DNA of 64,000 bases. Origin: Flaccisagitta enflata (taxonomy: Eukaryota; Chaetognatha; Sagittoidea; Aphragmophora). Positions 23,360 through 35,627 of the stretch are shown one piece after another. The position numbers were made by a program, and so were the translations under genes. Each line of letters begins with the position of its first letter. Position 1 is the first letter of the stretch. The DNA is taken from positions 7,254,001 to 7,318,000 of the forward strand of contig OZ231126.1 in the NCBI GenBank assembly GCA_965153355.1, in the 5' to 3' direction. The notes under the pieces are model-generated. The model saw nothing but the letters and a program-made list of their open reading frames with translations, made no database searches and had not been told where the DNA came from.

Positions 23360-23715
23360 GAGTAATCAACGAACATCGAAAGAGAGAGAGCGAGAGCAAA
23401 AGCTAAAGCGAAAGCGAGAGCAAATGCGGGAGCAAAAGCGAGAGCAAAAGTGAGAGCGAACGCGAGAGCGAAAGCGAGAGGGAATGCAAGAGCGAAGGCG
23501 AAAGCAAGAGCGAAAGCGAGAGCAAATGCGAGAGCAAAAGCGAGAGCAAAAGCGAGAGCAAAAGCAAGAGCAAAAGCGAGAGCAAAAGCGAGACCAAACG
23601 CGAGAGCGAAAGCGAGAGGGAAGGCGAGAGCGAAGGCGAAAGCAAGAGCGAAAGCAAGAGCAAAAGCGAGAGTGAAAGTAAAAGGAAGAGCGAAAGCGAA
23701 AGCGAAAGCGAGCTT
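23360..23715. repeat. 6/12-bp repeat (GCGAGAGCAAAA)n
   Basis: A purine-rich hexamer/dodecamer array. Because the period is a multiple of three and lacks stops, several frames are open on both strands (Ala-Lys-Ala-Arg; Leu-Ala-Phe-Ala). This is a property of the repeat rather than evidence for a gene. Confidence 0.85.
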
Positions 23716-23826
23716 TACCACGTAACTTCCCTTTTTTTATCAATATCAATCACAAAAGAATCAAATTTATTAAACAATTTACAGAACATTTGTCCAAGTT
23801 TCGTTAAATAACATCCCGTCTGCAAG

Positions 23827-23919
23827 TGCGACACATGCGGTAGTGATTTCAAGCAACACTCGGGTCTACAGGACCACCTGGCGTCTTTGAAGCGGAATGG
23901 AATATGCCCTAATGCAGAG
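23827..23919 (+). CDS. Possible single C2H2 zinc-finger exon
   Basis: A 31-codon open segment lies between an acceptor (cgtctgcaag, AG at 23825-23826) and a donor (AG|GTATAT at 23920), phase 0 at both ends. It reads CDTCGSDFKQHSGLQDHLAS, with the Cys-x2-Cys, Phe, Leu and first His of a C2H2 finger. The second His is not at the usual spacing (a Cys follows 9 residues later). In-frame upstream sequence has a stop, so a longer single exon is excluded. No partner exons were recognised nearby; it could be a relic. Confidence 0.35.
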
Positions 23920-24138
23920 GTATATTTTTTCAATTTTAGCTACAGCGGCTTTAAGACAAAAATCTACCATACATTGATCGATTCAGTGGAATATTATACA
24001 CAGCGACTCAAGAAATGGACCCCCCTTCCCCCCCCCCCCAAAAAAAAACCTTGTGACGGTCTGACGGACCGACGGACCGATTGACCTACCCTATCAGGCG
24101 AAGTCTACTGTTGAGAAAAACAAACGCGTATTTCACAG

Positions 24139-24386
<248 letters not shown>

Positions 24387-24539
24387 CATGCGCTTCCACG
24401 CCATTTTCGATGTTAAGGACTAACTGGTGGATGGAGCAATGGACACTAACGAACAAAGCTACAATTCAAATTCCATGACCGCAACTCAAAAATATTACCA
24501 AGACTATTACCAGTCACAGTTATGATTGTGTGAGTGAGA

Positions 24540-24720
<181 letters not shown>

Positions 24721-24804
24721 AATCTTTCTGAAGCACTCATTGCTCCCATCATACTGTAGCAAGCGACAAAAAAATCGAGTTCTTTGAACGGTCAGAGGGG
24801 ATAT

Positions 24805-25319
24805 TTGGTTTGGGTGCTTCACATAGCAAAAGTTGGTTATTTTTTTTACCCTCTTTACCAAATATAGATTTGTTTATTTTATAACTCTTACAATTTTTTA
24901 TATAAAAAATAGTTTATCTTCCATTTTTTTAAGAATTAATCTTAAAAGTCTAATTTGCATGTTATAGTGGGATAACAATAGACTGATATTGTTTTGATTA
25001 ACTTTTATAAATTTCTGCTCTTTTTAGAATTGTTAATCTGCCTTTTCACAAGCTGTTTTGTAGTTTATGCTCTTCATATTTTAGCTTATTTTTACAAAGA
25101 TCATGATTTTTTTAAAACAAATAATTGTTTGTTTTTTATCGGAACTGTACAGGATTTTGCTGAATTCCGGGAAATCTGTGGAAACTTTAAGGCCAAAACA
25201 AGAACGGAAGATAAAGGAATTTTGAAAAAAAAATAGTTATCTTCATGATGTTTTCTCTTCCACATTACCCAAGCAAAGGAGGGATACACCCAACTTTTGC
25301 AATGTGAAGCACCCAAATG
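24805..25319. mobile_element. Foldback element of about 515 bp
   Basis: The left arm tttgggtgcttcacatagcaaaagttgg pairs with the right arm ccaacttttgcaatgtgaagcacccaaa. The interior is A+T-rich without a gene. The right arm is also part of each unit of the satellite that follows. Confidence 0.65.
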
Positions 25320-26095
25320 TTTGGTGTAGATGTGAGGCTTTCATGACAAGTGATAATCACGATAAACATTTTTAGTCGCGTGCACGCGACTACAACTCGC
25401 TTTGCCCGTCTGTCTGTCTGTAGGTCCTTCGGTCTGTTTGTCCCACTAAGCTTTTTTTTACCACCCTAAGTAGGGATACTCCCAACATTTGCAATGTGAA
25501 GCACCCAAATGTTTGGTCTAGATGTGAGGCTTTCATGACAAGTGATAATTACGATTAATATTTTTAGTTGCGTGCACGAGACTCTACAACCCGCTCTGCC
25601 CGTCTGTTGGTTGTTTGGTCTGTCAGTCCCACCTAGCTTTTTGTGCCGCCCTAAGTAAAGTAGGGATACTCCCAACTTTTGCAATGTGAAGCACCTAAAT
25701 GTTTGGTCTAGATGTGAGGCTTTCATGACAAGTGATAATTACGATTAACATTTTTAGTCGCGTGCACGAGACTCTACAACCCGCTCTGCCCATCTGTCAG
25801 TTGTTCGGTCTGTCAGTCCCACTTAGCTTTTTGTGCCGCCCTAAATAAAGTAGGGATACTCCCAACTTTTGCAATGTGAAGCACCCAAATGTTTGGTCTA
25901 GATGTGAGGCTTTCATGTCAGGTGATAATTACGATTAACATTTTCAGTCGTGTGCACGCGACTCTACAACCCGCTCTGCCCGTCTGTCTGTCTGTCTGTC
26001 TGTCGGTCGTTCGATCTGTCGGTCCCACTTAGCTTTTTTCGCCGCCCCTGCACAGCCGCACACGACTGTGGTAACCGTGTACCCGGCCTTGTTTT
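25281..26095 (-). repeat. 190-bp satellite built from a hairpin-end repeat
   Basis: The start of the hairpin-end element (tttttagtcgcgtgcacgcgac) occurs at 25369, 25561, 25751 and 25941, a period of 190-192 bases. Each unit holds the terminal hairpin, a short CCGTCTGT core, gccgccctaa, then aacttttgcaatgtgaagcacccaaatg and ggctttcatgacaagtgataatt. Only the last unit runs to the element's true 5' end (accgtgtacccggccttgtttt, to about 26095). Confidence 0.85.
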
Positions 26096-26773
26096 AGTTG
26101 CGGACACTCAATCTTATAAGAGGCTTGGCCCGTCCGTTTGTTGTTCCGTCTGTTGGGGGTTGGTCCGTTGTTACGTCACGCTCGAGTCAGAAACGCTCGA
26201 GTCGGAAACGCAAAAAACGCGTGATGAAGTTGGTTCTGTGTGTCCGCGAGTGTATAGAAGGGGGGGGGGATGAGACTGGAGGTTGGATGCCCCCGCTCAC
26301 CCGACCCTGCATCCCTTGCTCATCTTGCAAATGTTCATTCTCTTATCCCCAGATCCAACGAAATTATGGAGAATTTATCGATTGGACCTCAAGACTCATA
26401 TGGATTGCAAGAAAGAATGTGTTTACGTTGTTCCCTCACTTTGTATTGCTTCAAATGAATTGATATCATTATCATGATGTTATTAGAATTTAAGTTTAGA
26501 ATGAAGAAAGTGAGAGAGGGTTCAACTGACAGGCCTGAAATTAGTATTTCTTCTGAGCCTGCACGCCGGGCACGCCCCCCAAAATTCTGAGCAGGCCCGA
26601 CAGGAAAAGAGCGAGCCCGAATAGGGTTGTTTTACCGTACTTCTATGAAATGAGGTCGTAACGCTCTTATATCAGCATTTCAGCCAATATCGCATCATCC
26701 AAAATTTCGTGTTACCAACCTTCCTACGGCCTACAGCCTCTTAAAGAGTTGCATAGCCAGTTTGAATGAGATA
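26096..26773. other. Element fragments, no gene recognised
   Basis: Positions 26096-26200 resemble a minus-strand AGTTGCG-class 3' end (agttgcggacactcaatcttataagagg). cgctcgagtc is repeated near 26182 and 26199. At 26532 a CAGGCCTGAAATTAG end with gagcccgac-type sequence resembles the hAT element at 37255, but no right end or duplication was found. A 121-residue frame at 26098-26463 has no recognised domain. Confidence 0.45.
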
Positions 26774-27055
26774 ACAAGGCCAAGTTATGGCCACTAAGTG
26801 CGCCTCGCTTAATTAAGAATTTGTGAATGAATGAATGTATGAATGAATGAATGAATATATGAATTAATGTATAAATGAATGAATAACAGAACAAAAATGA
26901 ATGTGGTATGGCATGAGATGAAAGGAATAAAGAAAGACGTCAGAATCAGCCATTTGCATATTTCAAACGTATGCGTGACCGACCAACGAACCGACCAACC
27001 GGCTGACCAACAGACATGACCTCTTATAAATGAAAGTGCGTGGACGCACTTAGAA
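26773..27055 (+). mobile_element. Hairpin-end repeat, AAGTGCG class
   Basis: It starts aacaaggccaagttatggccac and has the 5' motif AAGTGCGCC. A (TGAA)n stretch and gaccgaccaacgaaccgacc units follow. It ends in the hairpin AAGTGCGTGGACGCACTT (27034-27051). Stem and 5' motif differ from the other classes in step. Confidence 0.75.
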
Positions 27056-27773
27056 AATGTTTCTGTTATCTATTCTAGCTTCATGGGTGGTGCGCTGTCA
27101 CATAGGAAGCACTGCAATAGTTACACTATACACAATGTAACGCCGTGCTCTACAACTAGATGTTGCGTTGTGTTACCATGGCAACATGAAAACAAACATA
27201 AGCGGGAGAAAAGAATCACTGGCTAAGTCGACTTCGGTCGGAAAAACGTAAATTTGATCCCATTTCGTGAAAAACATATGAATATGCCTGCCGTGCCCTA
27301 GGACTACTGGACCTTAGTACTGAAAAACCTTTACTTTAGGACTATCAGACCCTCCTTATCTATTCCCTTTAGGACTAGTCAACCTTGTTATTAGGACTAG
27401 TAAACCCTAGTACTAGTAGACTCTAGGACTACTAGACCTTAGGACAGTTAGACCCTAGGACTGTAAAACCCTAGGACTAAGTATCTTAGGCCTACTAGAC
27501 CGTATCGTCAAAACATCGTATATTCTAATGATCGTAGAATGGAAAATCGTAGAGAAAAAGTAAGCAACAATTTTTCTACGTCTTAAGCCCGTTCTCGTCT
27601 TTTTTTAGGCTACTTTATGCAAATAAGGATGAAAACAGTAAGACGAGGAAAATCGAACTGATTTAGCTTGCCATGCATTGGGTTTATAGATGAGATGATA
27701 AATCATGATATCAGTAACTATCGAGACGTTCGTGATCTTTTAACAGAAAAAGCTACACGAGGAACAACTACCG
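27056..27773. other. TAGGACTA repeat cluster, otherwise unassigned
   Basis: Positions 27295-27510 carry degraded taggactactagacc-type repeats related to the 22080-23085 array. Both this cluster (27506-27515) and the one starting at 19850 are bordered by a tgttttgacg or inverse motif. No gene is seen. Confidence 0.5.
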
Positions 27774-27888
27774 CCGGGTTACAAGATCGTCGCGGACGGG
27801 TGGGCAGGAGCTGACAAAATCAGGCGGATATAAAGGAGTAGAGATGCATATTTCTCCTATTTCTATGTGTTTGTGCGTGTTTGTGTAA

Positions 27889-27973
<85 letters not shown>

Positions 27974-28075
27974 AGTGTGTTCGCGCGCGTTTGTGTGTGT
28001 TTGTGTGTACGTGTCTGTGTGTGTGTATGTGTCTGTGTGTGTGTGTTGGTGTGCATGTGGATGTCCCGGGGGATG
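27774..28075 (+). mobile_element. Hairpin-end repeat 5' end with (TG)n body
   Basis: gccgggttacaagatcgtcgcggacgggtgggcaggagc is the 5' end of the AGTTGCG-type variant seen whole at 44022-44230. A 110-base (TG)n tract (27892-27970) and interrupted tgtgtc units follow. No 3' hairpin is recognised. Confidence 0.65.
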
Positions 28076-28199
28076 TTAAAGGGGTTGTATTTTCAATTAT
28101 GAACGTTTATTATCAATTATCAATTCAATGTTGTTTATGAATGAATGAATGAATGAATGAATGATTTAATCAAAGTATGAGTGAGAGAGTATATTGGAA

Positions 28200-28312
28200 C
28201 AGCCTTTTTGATGAAAGAACCTCGAATTACGCGATTTGAACGTTTGCGTGACGCACCGACCAACCGACCAACAGACAGACACGGCGTAGTGATGCGAGGA
28301 CGCATCTGAAAT
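28200..28312 (+). mobile_element. Hairpin-end repeat 3' part, GATGCG class
   Basis: gaccgaccaaccgaccaac units and acacggcgtagt lead to the hairpin GATGCGAGGACGCATC (28293-28308). The 5' end is not recognised. A short (TGAA)n lies just upstream at 28138-28164. Confidence 0.6.
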
Positions 28313-28587
28313 GAAGATAAAATTACAAGTTAAAAAAACAGTGTGACATGACAGGGAGTGGGTATCATTCTCAAAATGAATCATTCAGTCTCAGAGAACA
28401 ACGAGACATGCAGAGTGAACGGCGTTCTTCCAGCAATGTTGAGCCGATGATGCGTCTTAGGGGCTGGGCCATGTGCAATGGAGCTGGGGCTGGTTGGGTT
28501 TCTGTGCCAAATTACAATCAAATAGTGCCAACAGCAAAATCTGCAGTAGACATCTACTCCTGTTTTTCTTCCTTTTTTATTTTTTAA

Positions 28588-28633
28588 TTACGGACACGCA
28601 ACTCTTTAAGAGGTTTTGTCCGTCCGTTGGTGT

Positions 28634-28675
<42 letters not shown>

Positions 28676-28700
28676 TCTCGCGAACTTGCGTTGGCTTTCG
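28588..28700 (-). mobile_element. Hairpin-end repeat 3' end with (CT)n
   Basis: The minus-strand 3' end reads tttaattacggacacgcaactctttaagagg on the plus strand. It is followed by tgtccgtccgttgg and 40 bases of (CT)n. gcattctcgcgaacttgcgttggctttcgcgcgcattcc follows, a block that also follows (CT)n at 32288. Confidence 0.6.
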
Positions 28701-28929
28701 CGCGCATTCCGCTTTTTAGGACATCATGAACAATCTGGTCTCGTTGGCTATTCACGAGAGGTCAAAATTGAAGTTCTTTTTTGGCCAAATTTGACTTTTT
28801 CTGGTGATTGCCTATGTTACCACGAGTGATTTAGTGAAAAAATCAATGCGAATTTGTATTCCAAAAAAATTTTTGAATGATTTTGTAAAAAAACAGAAAT
28901 TTCCCTTTTTCCCTCTTTTTCTGTCAGAT

Positions 28930-28975
28930 TTTCTTTCTTTCTTTCTTTATTTCTTTCTTTCTTTTTTTCATTCTT

Positions 28976-29058
<83 letters not shown>

Positions 29059-29165
29059 ATCTTTCTTTCTTTCTATCTTTTTCTATTTTTTTTTTCATTC
29101 TTTCATTCTTTCTTTCTTTCTTTGTCTCGTTGTTTCTTTCTTTCTTTGTTTCTTTCTTTCTCTCT
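28930..29165. repeat. (CTTT)n and (GTCT)n microsatellites
   Basis: A compound tract: ctttcttt, then about 14 copies of gtct (28976-29030), then further cttt repeats. Confidence 0.95.
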
Positions 29166-29166
29166 C

Positions 29167-29336
29167 TTTTTAGTTGCAGATACGCAGATACGCTTTGTCT
29201 GTCCATCCGTCGACCATCCGTTGGTCCGTCCGTCAGTCCATCCGTCGGTCCGTAATGATCGAGTCGAAAAGTGGGAAAACGCGCATTTCCGCCCCTGCCC
29301 ACCCGTCAGCAACTGGTGGCCGTGTATCCAGCCTTT
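29167..29336 (-). mobile_element. Hairpin-end repeat, AGTTGCG class, complete
   Basis: On the plus strand it reads tttttagttgcagatacgcagatacgctttgtctg, then ccgtcggtcc units, aatgatcgagtcgaaaagtgg, ctgcccacccgtcagcaactggtggccgtgtatccagcc. The terminal hairpin is partly decayed. (CTTT)n tracts adjoin both sides. Confidence 0.75.
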
Positions 29337-29531
29337 TTCTTTCTTTTTCTTTTTTTTTCTCTTTCATTCTTTTTCTTTCTGTCTTTCTTTCGTTCTTTCT
29401 TTCTCTTCACTTTTCCTCTTTATTCTCTGCTTCTAGCTTTCTGTTTTATTATTTCTTTCTTTTTCTTTCTTTCTCTCTTTCTTTCTTTCTCTCTTTTATT
29501 CTTTCTTTCTCTCTCTCTCTCTTTCTTTCTT

Positions 29532-29569
<38 letters not shown>

Positions 29570-29653
29570 TTCATCTTTCTTTCTTTCTTTTCATCTTTCT
29601 TTCTTTCTCTTTCTCTCTTTCTTTCTTTTCATCTCTCTTTCTTTCTCTTTCTC

Positions 29654-29726
<73 letters not shown>

Positions 29727-29968
29727 TTTCTTTCCTTCTCCTTTCTTTAGTTCTTCTTTCTTTTTCTTCTTTCTTTCTTTCTTCTTTGTTAAAAGGCAAT
29801 GAAATTGAAAACAAAAGAACAACAACATTTGTGGAAGTTCCACTAAATGCTCTGCCTCTTTCTCTCTAACTTTCTTTCTTTCTTTCTTTCTTTCTTGTTT
29901 TTTTTATTTCTTCCTTTCTTTTTCTTTCTTTCTATCTCTCTTTCTTTCTATCTTTCTTTCTTTCTGTA
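29337..29968. repeat. (CTTT)n microsatellite cluster
   Basis: More than 500 bases of pyrimidine tetranucleotide repeat, interrupted at about 29790-29870 by non-repeat sequence. The long Phe-Leu-Ser and Lys-Glu-Arg frames here are artefacts. Confidence 0.95.
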
Positions 29969-29969
29969 G

Positions 29970-30805
29970 AACTCGAACAGCTTGTGCACTTGGCAGCAGA
30001 GAACAAAGAACTTTCATGATTTCTGGCTGAAGAAATGAGTGTTACTATGGTTACAGATAATTTTAGATTCGCATAGAAAATGAAAGATCCGAAAAATGAA
30101 AAACATCAGATGCTAGTAAAATGTCATACAATGGATCTGATGTTTTTGAAAATGCGAATTTTTCCCCACTGTTCTCGTATTAAAATTATCCGCTACAAAA
30201 ATGTTTTTTTCGAAAACTCCTCCTGACACAGCTTTACATAGAAAAAGGTATAAAAACCATACTTAATTTTGGGCTAGATCAATAAGATTTGGTATGCATA
30301 CTCTGTTGTGCGTCTTCTAACTACAGTTCAAATCTCATGATGTTACGCCAACGGGGAGATAGGTTTTTACAATTTTGAAGTTGAAGTATTCAAAATTTCT
30401 TATTTCATTTGTCACATGACCCCCTGATTGTTTTTTTTTATTACGCAAAAATTCTTGAAAACAAAAGGTCACGAAAATTTTTGCATGTACTATTATAATA
30501 AATGAACAGGTTCAACTGAAAAATTGGGCTCAAATTTCCAATATGTAAGGGGAATAGGTTGTGAAAATTCCTGGTGTGAGTTCTTTGGCATTAAAATTTG
30601 TTGCCTTTTCCAGCATAGGTTTATAAACATTTAGTTTTTTTTCACTGAAACGGCCAAAGAAGCCTTAAAATTTTTTTTGGTATAAGATTACATGGTTAGG
30701 GATGTAGACTGTTGTTTCAGCGGGCCAAAAACTGTTGTTTTGATGTCTATAGTAGTACAAAAATGCCTCGAATAACAATTGGGTTTACTCAGTTCTCCAT
30801 GTCTT
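29970..30805. other. Unassigned spacer
   Basis: No known element end was recognised. A short inverted repeat aaaaacatcagat lies at about 30102-30155. A very short possible terminal exon at its start is described under findings. Confidence 0.45.
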
Positions 30806-31173
30806 AGTCGCGTGCACGCGACTCTACAACCCGCTTTTTCCGTCCGTCGGTCACACTTAAACTTTTCTTAGTCGCGTGCTACGCGACTCTACAACCCGCT
30901 TTGTCGGTCCGTCGGTCCGTCGGTCCGTCCGTCACACTTTACTTTTTTGGGGGTTTTTGCAGTCTTTGGTCTCACTGCTCCTGCCCAAATGATTGAGTGA
31001 CCTCAAATACAGCCCCTGCCCGCCCGCACGCGACTGGGGTAGCCGTGTATCCGGCCTTGTTTATTATTTTATTACTTTGACCTCCCTGCTCCTGCCCAAA
31101 TGGTCTGGTAACCTCAAATACGGCCCCTGCCCACCCGCACGTGACTTCGGTAGCCGTGTATCCGGCCTTGTTC
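30806..31173 (-). mobile_element. Overlapping hairpin-end repeats, AGTCGCG class
   Basis: Two terminal hairpins (30806-30823 and 30870-30888) are each followed by ccgtcggtc units. Two 5' ends (…ggggtagccgtgtatccggccttgttt to 31063 and …cggtagccgtgtatccggccttg to 31172) follow. This looks like partial tandem duplication or insertion of one copy in another. Confidence 0.7.
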
Positions 31174-31859
31174 CATTCTTTATCACGTTTTCCCGTTTTT
31201 TCTCTCTTTCATTCTCCTACTAAATGAGCCCAATTCATAAAAATGATTATGGAGTGGATAAATCAGAACGAAGAAAAAAGCATAGCATATACGCAAAGAG
31301 GATAGCTGCTTAAAACTTGGAAGCTGGTCTGTTTTTGGATAAAAAAACCAAAACAAAAACAAAAAACATATAGGGTTCTGAAATTTGCCCCTTTATTTAA
31401 ACGGAATGTGAAGGAATTAAACCAACTTTTGCCAATGACAATCCAATCAAACACTGAAATTTAGAGACAAAAGAAAAAATTAAAAAAACAAACAAAACAA
31501 AACAAAAATGTATGACAATTGCCAATCAGCAAATCATTTTTTTTCATCTTGCTCTAGCTTTACCCTCAAGATTCCTTGAAAAGTAAATGATTCTTCGGAT
31601 GGTGTCACGGACAACCAGAAAAATCAATGTTTTCTCTTTTCTTCTTAAGAAAATAAGATGACAAATGAAATGAGAATTTTTGGCAAATTCGCGAAGCAAT
31701 TTTGGCATTTTTATCTCTCCATGACATCGCATCGGGGTTAAGAGGCATGAGCTCAAACTTACCAGACTTATTGATATCGCACTCTGATAATGTCTGGTTC
31801 TCAGGTAAGTGGTTGATTTGGCAGGCAAAAACTCGGGTAAGATCTAAGATGAGCGTTTT
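31174..31859. repeat. Spacer with a dispersed duplicate (about 31455-31800)
   Basis: Positions about 31455-31800 are a diverged direct copy of about 33060-33350. They share caat(t/c)gccaat..gcaaat, atttttggca.. and aattttggcatttttatctc(t/c)(c/t)catgacatc. No coding potential was identified. Confidence 0.55.
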
Positions 31860-32020
31860 AAATGCATTTTGTGTATGTGTCTGTGTTGGAAGGGGGGTTG
31901 GGTGGAGCGTTGGGTGTGGATGGGGATTGGCTGCCCCTGCCCACCCACCCACAACGATGTTGTGACCCCGCGTCACTTGTTTTTTTTTTCTTTCCTCCTT
32001 TTCACTTTCTTATTCTTTTT

Positions 32021-32076
<56 letters not shown>

Positions 32077-32108
32077 TTCTTCTTTCTTTCTTTCTTTTCT
32101 TCGTTGTT

Positions 32109-32202
<94 letters not shown>

Positions 32203-32234
32203 TTATATTTGTTTTTTTTCCTTTTCTCCTTTTG

Positions 32235-32289
<55 letters not shown>

Positions 32290-32290
32290 C
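31860..32290 (-). mobile_element. Hairpin-end repeat 5' end followed by (CTTT)n/(CT)n
   Basis: ggctgcccctgcccacccacccacaacgatgttgtgaccccgcgtcactt is a minus-strand 5' end of the AGTTGCG-type variant. Directly outside it lie about 180 bases of (CTTT)n (32022-32205) and a 50-base (CT)n tract (32238-32287). Confidence 0.6.
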
Positions 32291-32407
32291 ATTCTCGTGA
32301 ATTTGCGTTGGCTTTGGCGCGCATTCCACGTCTAATGCTCAAACTTACTTTACTTTTTCCCGTTCTTCTTTCTCTCGTTAATTCTTCTACTAAATCAGCC
32401 CAACTTA

Positions 32408-32556
32408 CACTCTTTTTTTTCTATAAGAACCTAGTTCATAAGAACATCAAGGCTTCAAAATGCCCTAAAATTAAGAACGTTGTAGTTAATTAGTAGCTAT
32501 CTCTATCTCTTTTGAAGGCTTTGAAAAAAAATGACGTTCTTATAAAAAAAAGAGTG
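32408..32556. mobile_element. 149-bp TA-flanked MITE
   Basis: The near-perfect terminal inverted repeats CACTCTTTTTTTTCTATAAG and CTTATAAAAAAAAGAGTG are bordered by TA on both sides (32406-32407 and 32557-32558). It is too short to code for anything. Relatives are at 10150-10235, 12013-12427 and near 7228. Confidence 0.85.
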
Positions 32557-33361
32557 TATTAAAAACAATGTTACTTGAAAAATACAAAAAAATGTTTGGT
32601 TGCTTCCAATAACAATCTCTATAAGAAGCTTTTTCCGTCCGTCTGACTGTCCGTCCGACCCTCCATACTTGGCATTCTTTTTGTGCGCGTAAAATCGAGG
32701 AATCTCTCTCTCTCAGATTATCATCTGTTTATCAGAGATTTTCAGTAAAACTAATACATGAATGTCAAGGGGATTGTCCGCTACACACTGTGTAGACTAC
32801 ACTGTAGTAAATAATAAACAGATGAGTTACTTTTATACTTTGAATCAACTGAAACACAACAATATCTCTAGACAGCTCTCACAACATCATGTAATTGAGA
32901 GCATTAAATGAATAAACTTGTCGATTTGTGAAATAGTGAAATTAGCCATTTTGTATAAGGCAAGAGGAACGAGAAGAATTTCCGAATTTCGGGTTTCTGA
33001 AGCACCCAAATGTAATGTCCCAAAAAAGTAAACGACACCCTATCAGATGCAAAAAATCAAAGACAAACAACAAAAAAGAAAAAAAATGATAAAAAAAAAG
33101 ATTTAAAAGACTGCATGACAATCGCCAATATGCAAATTCATTTCTCTGTTGGAATTTGGGGTCACAGACATTTAGACAGTTAGAAAAATCGACATGTTTA
33201 GAGGGAAACTAAGATTTGAATGAAAATGAGAATTCTTTGTCAAACTCGCATCTCAATTTTGGCATTTTTATCTCTTCATGACATCACCTCCGGGCTTGGA
33301 GGCGTGAAGGCAGATTCATCCGAGTCTAAAAATGGCTTTTATGCTGGTAAGTCGTACAGTA
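32557..33361. other. Unassigned spacer with the second dispersed duplicate
   Basis: A short ccgtccgtctgactgtccgtcc remnant is near 32636. Positions about 33060-33350 duplicate 31455-31800. No gene was recognised. Confidence 0.45.
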
Positions 33362-33479
33362 CCAATAAGGGCGGCTAATCGCCGTAGGAAAAAAGTCGTA
33401 AATGCTGAGAGAAAAGGAGAGAGAGAGAGAAAAGGAGAGAGAGAGAGAGAGAAAAGGAGAGAGAGAGAGAGAGAGAACT

Positions 33480-34315
<836 letters not shown>

Positions 34316-34329
34316 TTTTTCATGTTACA

Positions 34330-35556
34330 TAGGGCCCAAAATTAGGATCAATAAAAAACATTGATCTGTGGTAAAAAGGGAAAAATGCGAAAAAATAAAA
34401 AAGATTTAAAAAATCATAGCTCCAAAACTATCAATCAAACAGAATTCTGCTTGGTGTCTTCTGAAAGAGGAGAATTAGCTCTTTCTTAGCTATTAATTTC
34501 ATGCGTAGTGTCATTCGGCCCGAAAAGCAGATCAACTTCCTCAAACTCCCCATGAGAAAAAGGGAAAATCCAATTCCGACATAGGTCTCAAAAAGCCGAA
34601 GGTATTCTTCGACTTTTTTCCAAACGATGGGAGCAATGAGGGTCTCAGATGGAGGGTCATTTCCTGCTTCAGTATCCTAATGAAGTTATTCTGAAAGCTG
34701 CTAGAAAAGAGCTTTGAGTGAATATAGTTTTATACCTCTAGCTATAACGGTTTACCAAAAAGAAAAAAAGTGCAGCTCCTATTAGGATTTGAATCTGTGA
34801 CTCTGAAAAGAGAGAATTTGCTTCTCTCAAATTCAACACTCTACCAACAGAGCCAGAATTTGCTTCTCTCAAATTCATCACTCTACCAACAAAGCCACAG
34901 TCAATGTAAAGAAATCAAATGTCAGTTTTGTTTTGAATCACTTGGTCGGGAATTTTATATTCACTCAATACCTTGAACCATCAGTTTTCAAAAAAAAAAC
35001 TACAGCTTTAAGTTCTTTCTTCAAACAGTGAGAATATAGGAGGCCCTCTTTGTACTGTCCTTATTGCTCCCAACGTACTGTATTTGTAATCTTGATGTGG
35101 ATTTGGCTGGCTTGTTGACATCAATTCAATGTCCTAATCTCGTTTGACCGACTATTTCAATGGCAAATTGGACGCGATTATTGAGGGCTTGTTGTCATTA
35201 GTTTAAAATTTATTTCAACAAAAAGATTGTTTCAATGGGTCAATTGGACGCAATTATCGTAGACTCGGTAATTTGGAAAAAAGTCGAAGAGACGAAGTCC
35301 CTTCGGTCTTTTTGAGTCCTGCAGAGTTTGTTGGATTTCCCTTTCTCTCATGAAGCGTTTGAGCAAGTTGGTAAGTTTTGGGGGCTGAATGGTGCTACGC
35401 ATGAAATTAATAGCTAAGAAAGAGCTGAATCTCCTCTTTCAGATGACGCCAAGAATTCTGTGCGATCGATAATTTTGGAGCTATGATTTTTTGAATCTTT
35501 TTTTATTTTTTCTCATTTTTCTCATTTTACCCTAAAACCAGGAATCGAGTTAGTTG
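34330..35556. mobile_element. 1.2-kb foldback element
   Basis: The left arm (34330-34625) is the inverse of the right arm (35270-35556). Examples are tcatagctccaaaactatc with its inverse, ctctttcttagctattaatttcatgcgtag with ctacgcatgaaattaatagctaag, and ggaaaaaagtcgaag. A tRNA-like segment lies in the centre. Confidence 0.75.
34775..34905 (-). ncRNA. tRNA-derived (SINE-like) segment with partial duplication
   Basis: On the minus strand it reads ctctgttggtagagtgttga (box A-like), then a stem GAATTTG/CAAATTC with a 7-base loop AGAGAAG, then gattcaaatcc (box B-like). The first half is duplicated (ctttgttggtagagtgatga...). The loop has G where tRNAs have U33 and the T-stem does not pair, so a functional tRNA is unlikely. 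A tRNA pseudogene or SINE head fits better. Confidence 0.4.
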
Positions 35557-35627
35557 AAGTCTATTTGAACTTTGAAATGTCCCAGGTGATGACTGTGCAT
35601 CCTGGCAGCACAGTATCTCTCTCATTT

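Noticed and set aside
23353-23725. Ala-Lys/Ala-Arg and Leu-Ala-Phe frames
   Set aside because: They are products of a six-base repeat whose period is a multiple of three; open on both strands.
26098-26463. 121-residue frame after the satellite array
   Set aside because: It begins inside a hairpin-end repeat fragment, crosses a G run, and no domain or convincing exon could be recognised.
26532-26640. Fourth hAT element starting CAGGCCTGAAATTAG
   Set aside because: No matching right end or 8-base duplication was found; at most a fragment.
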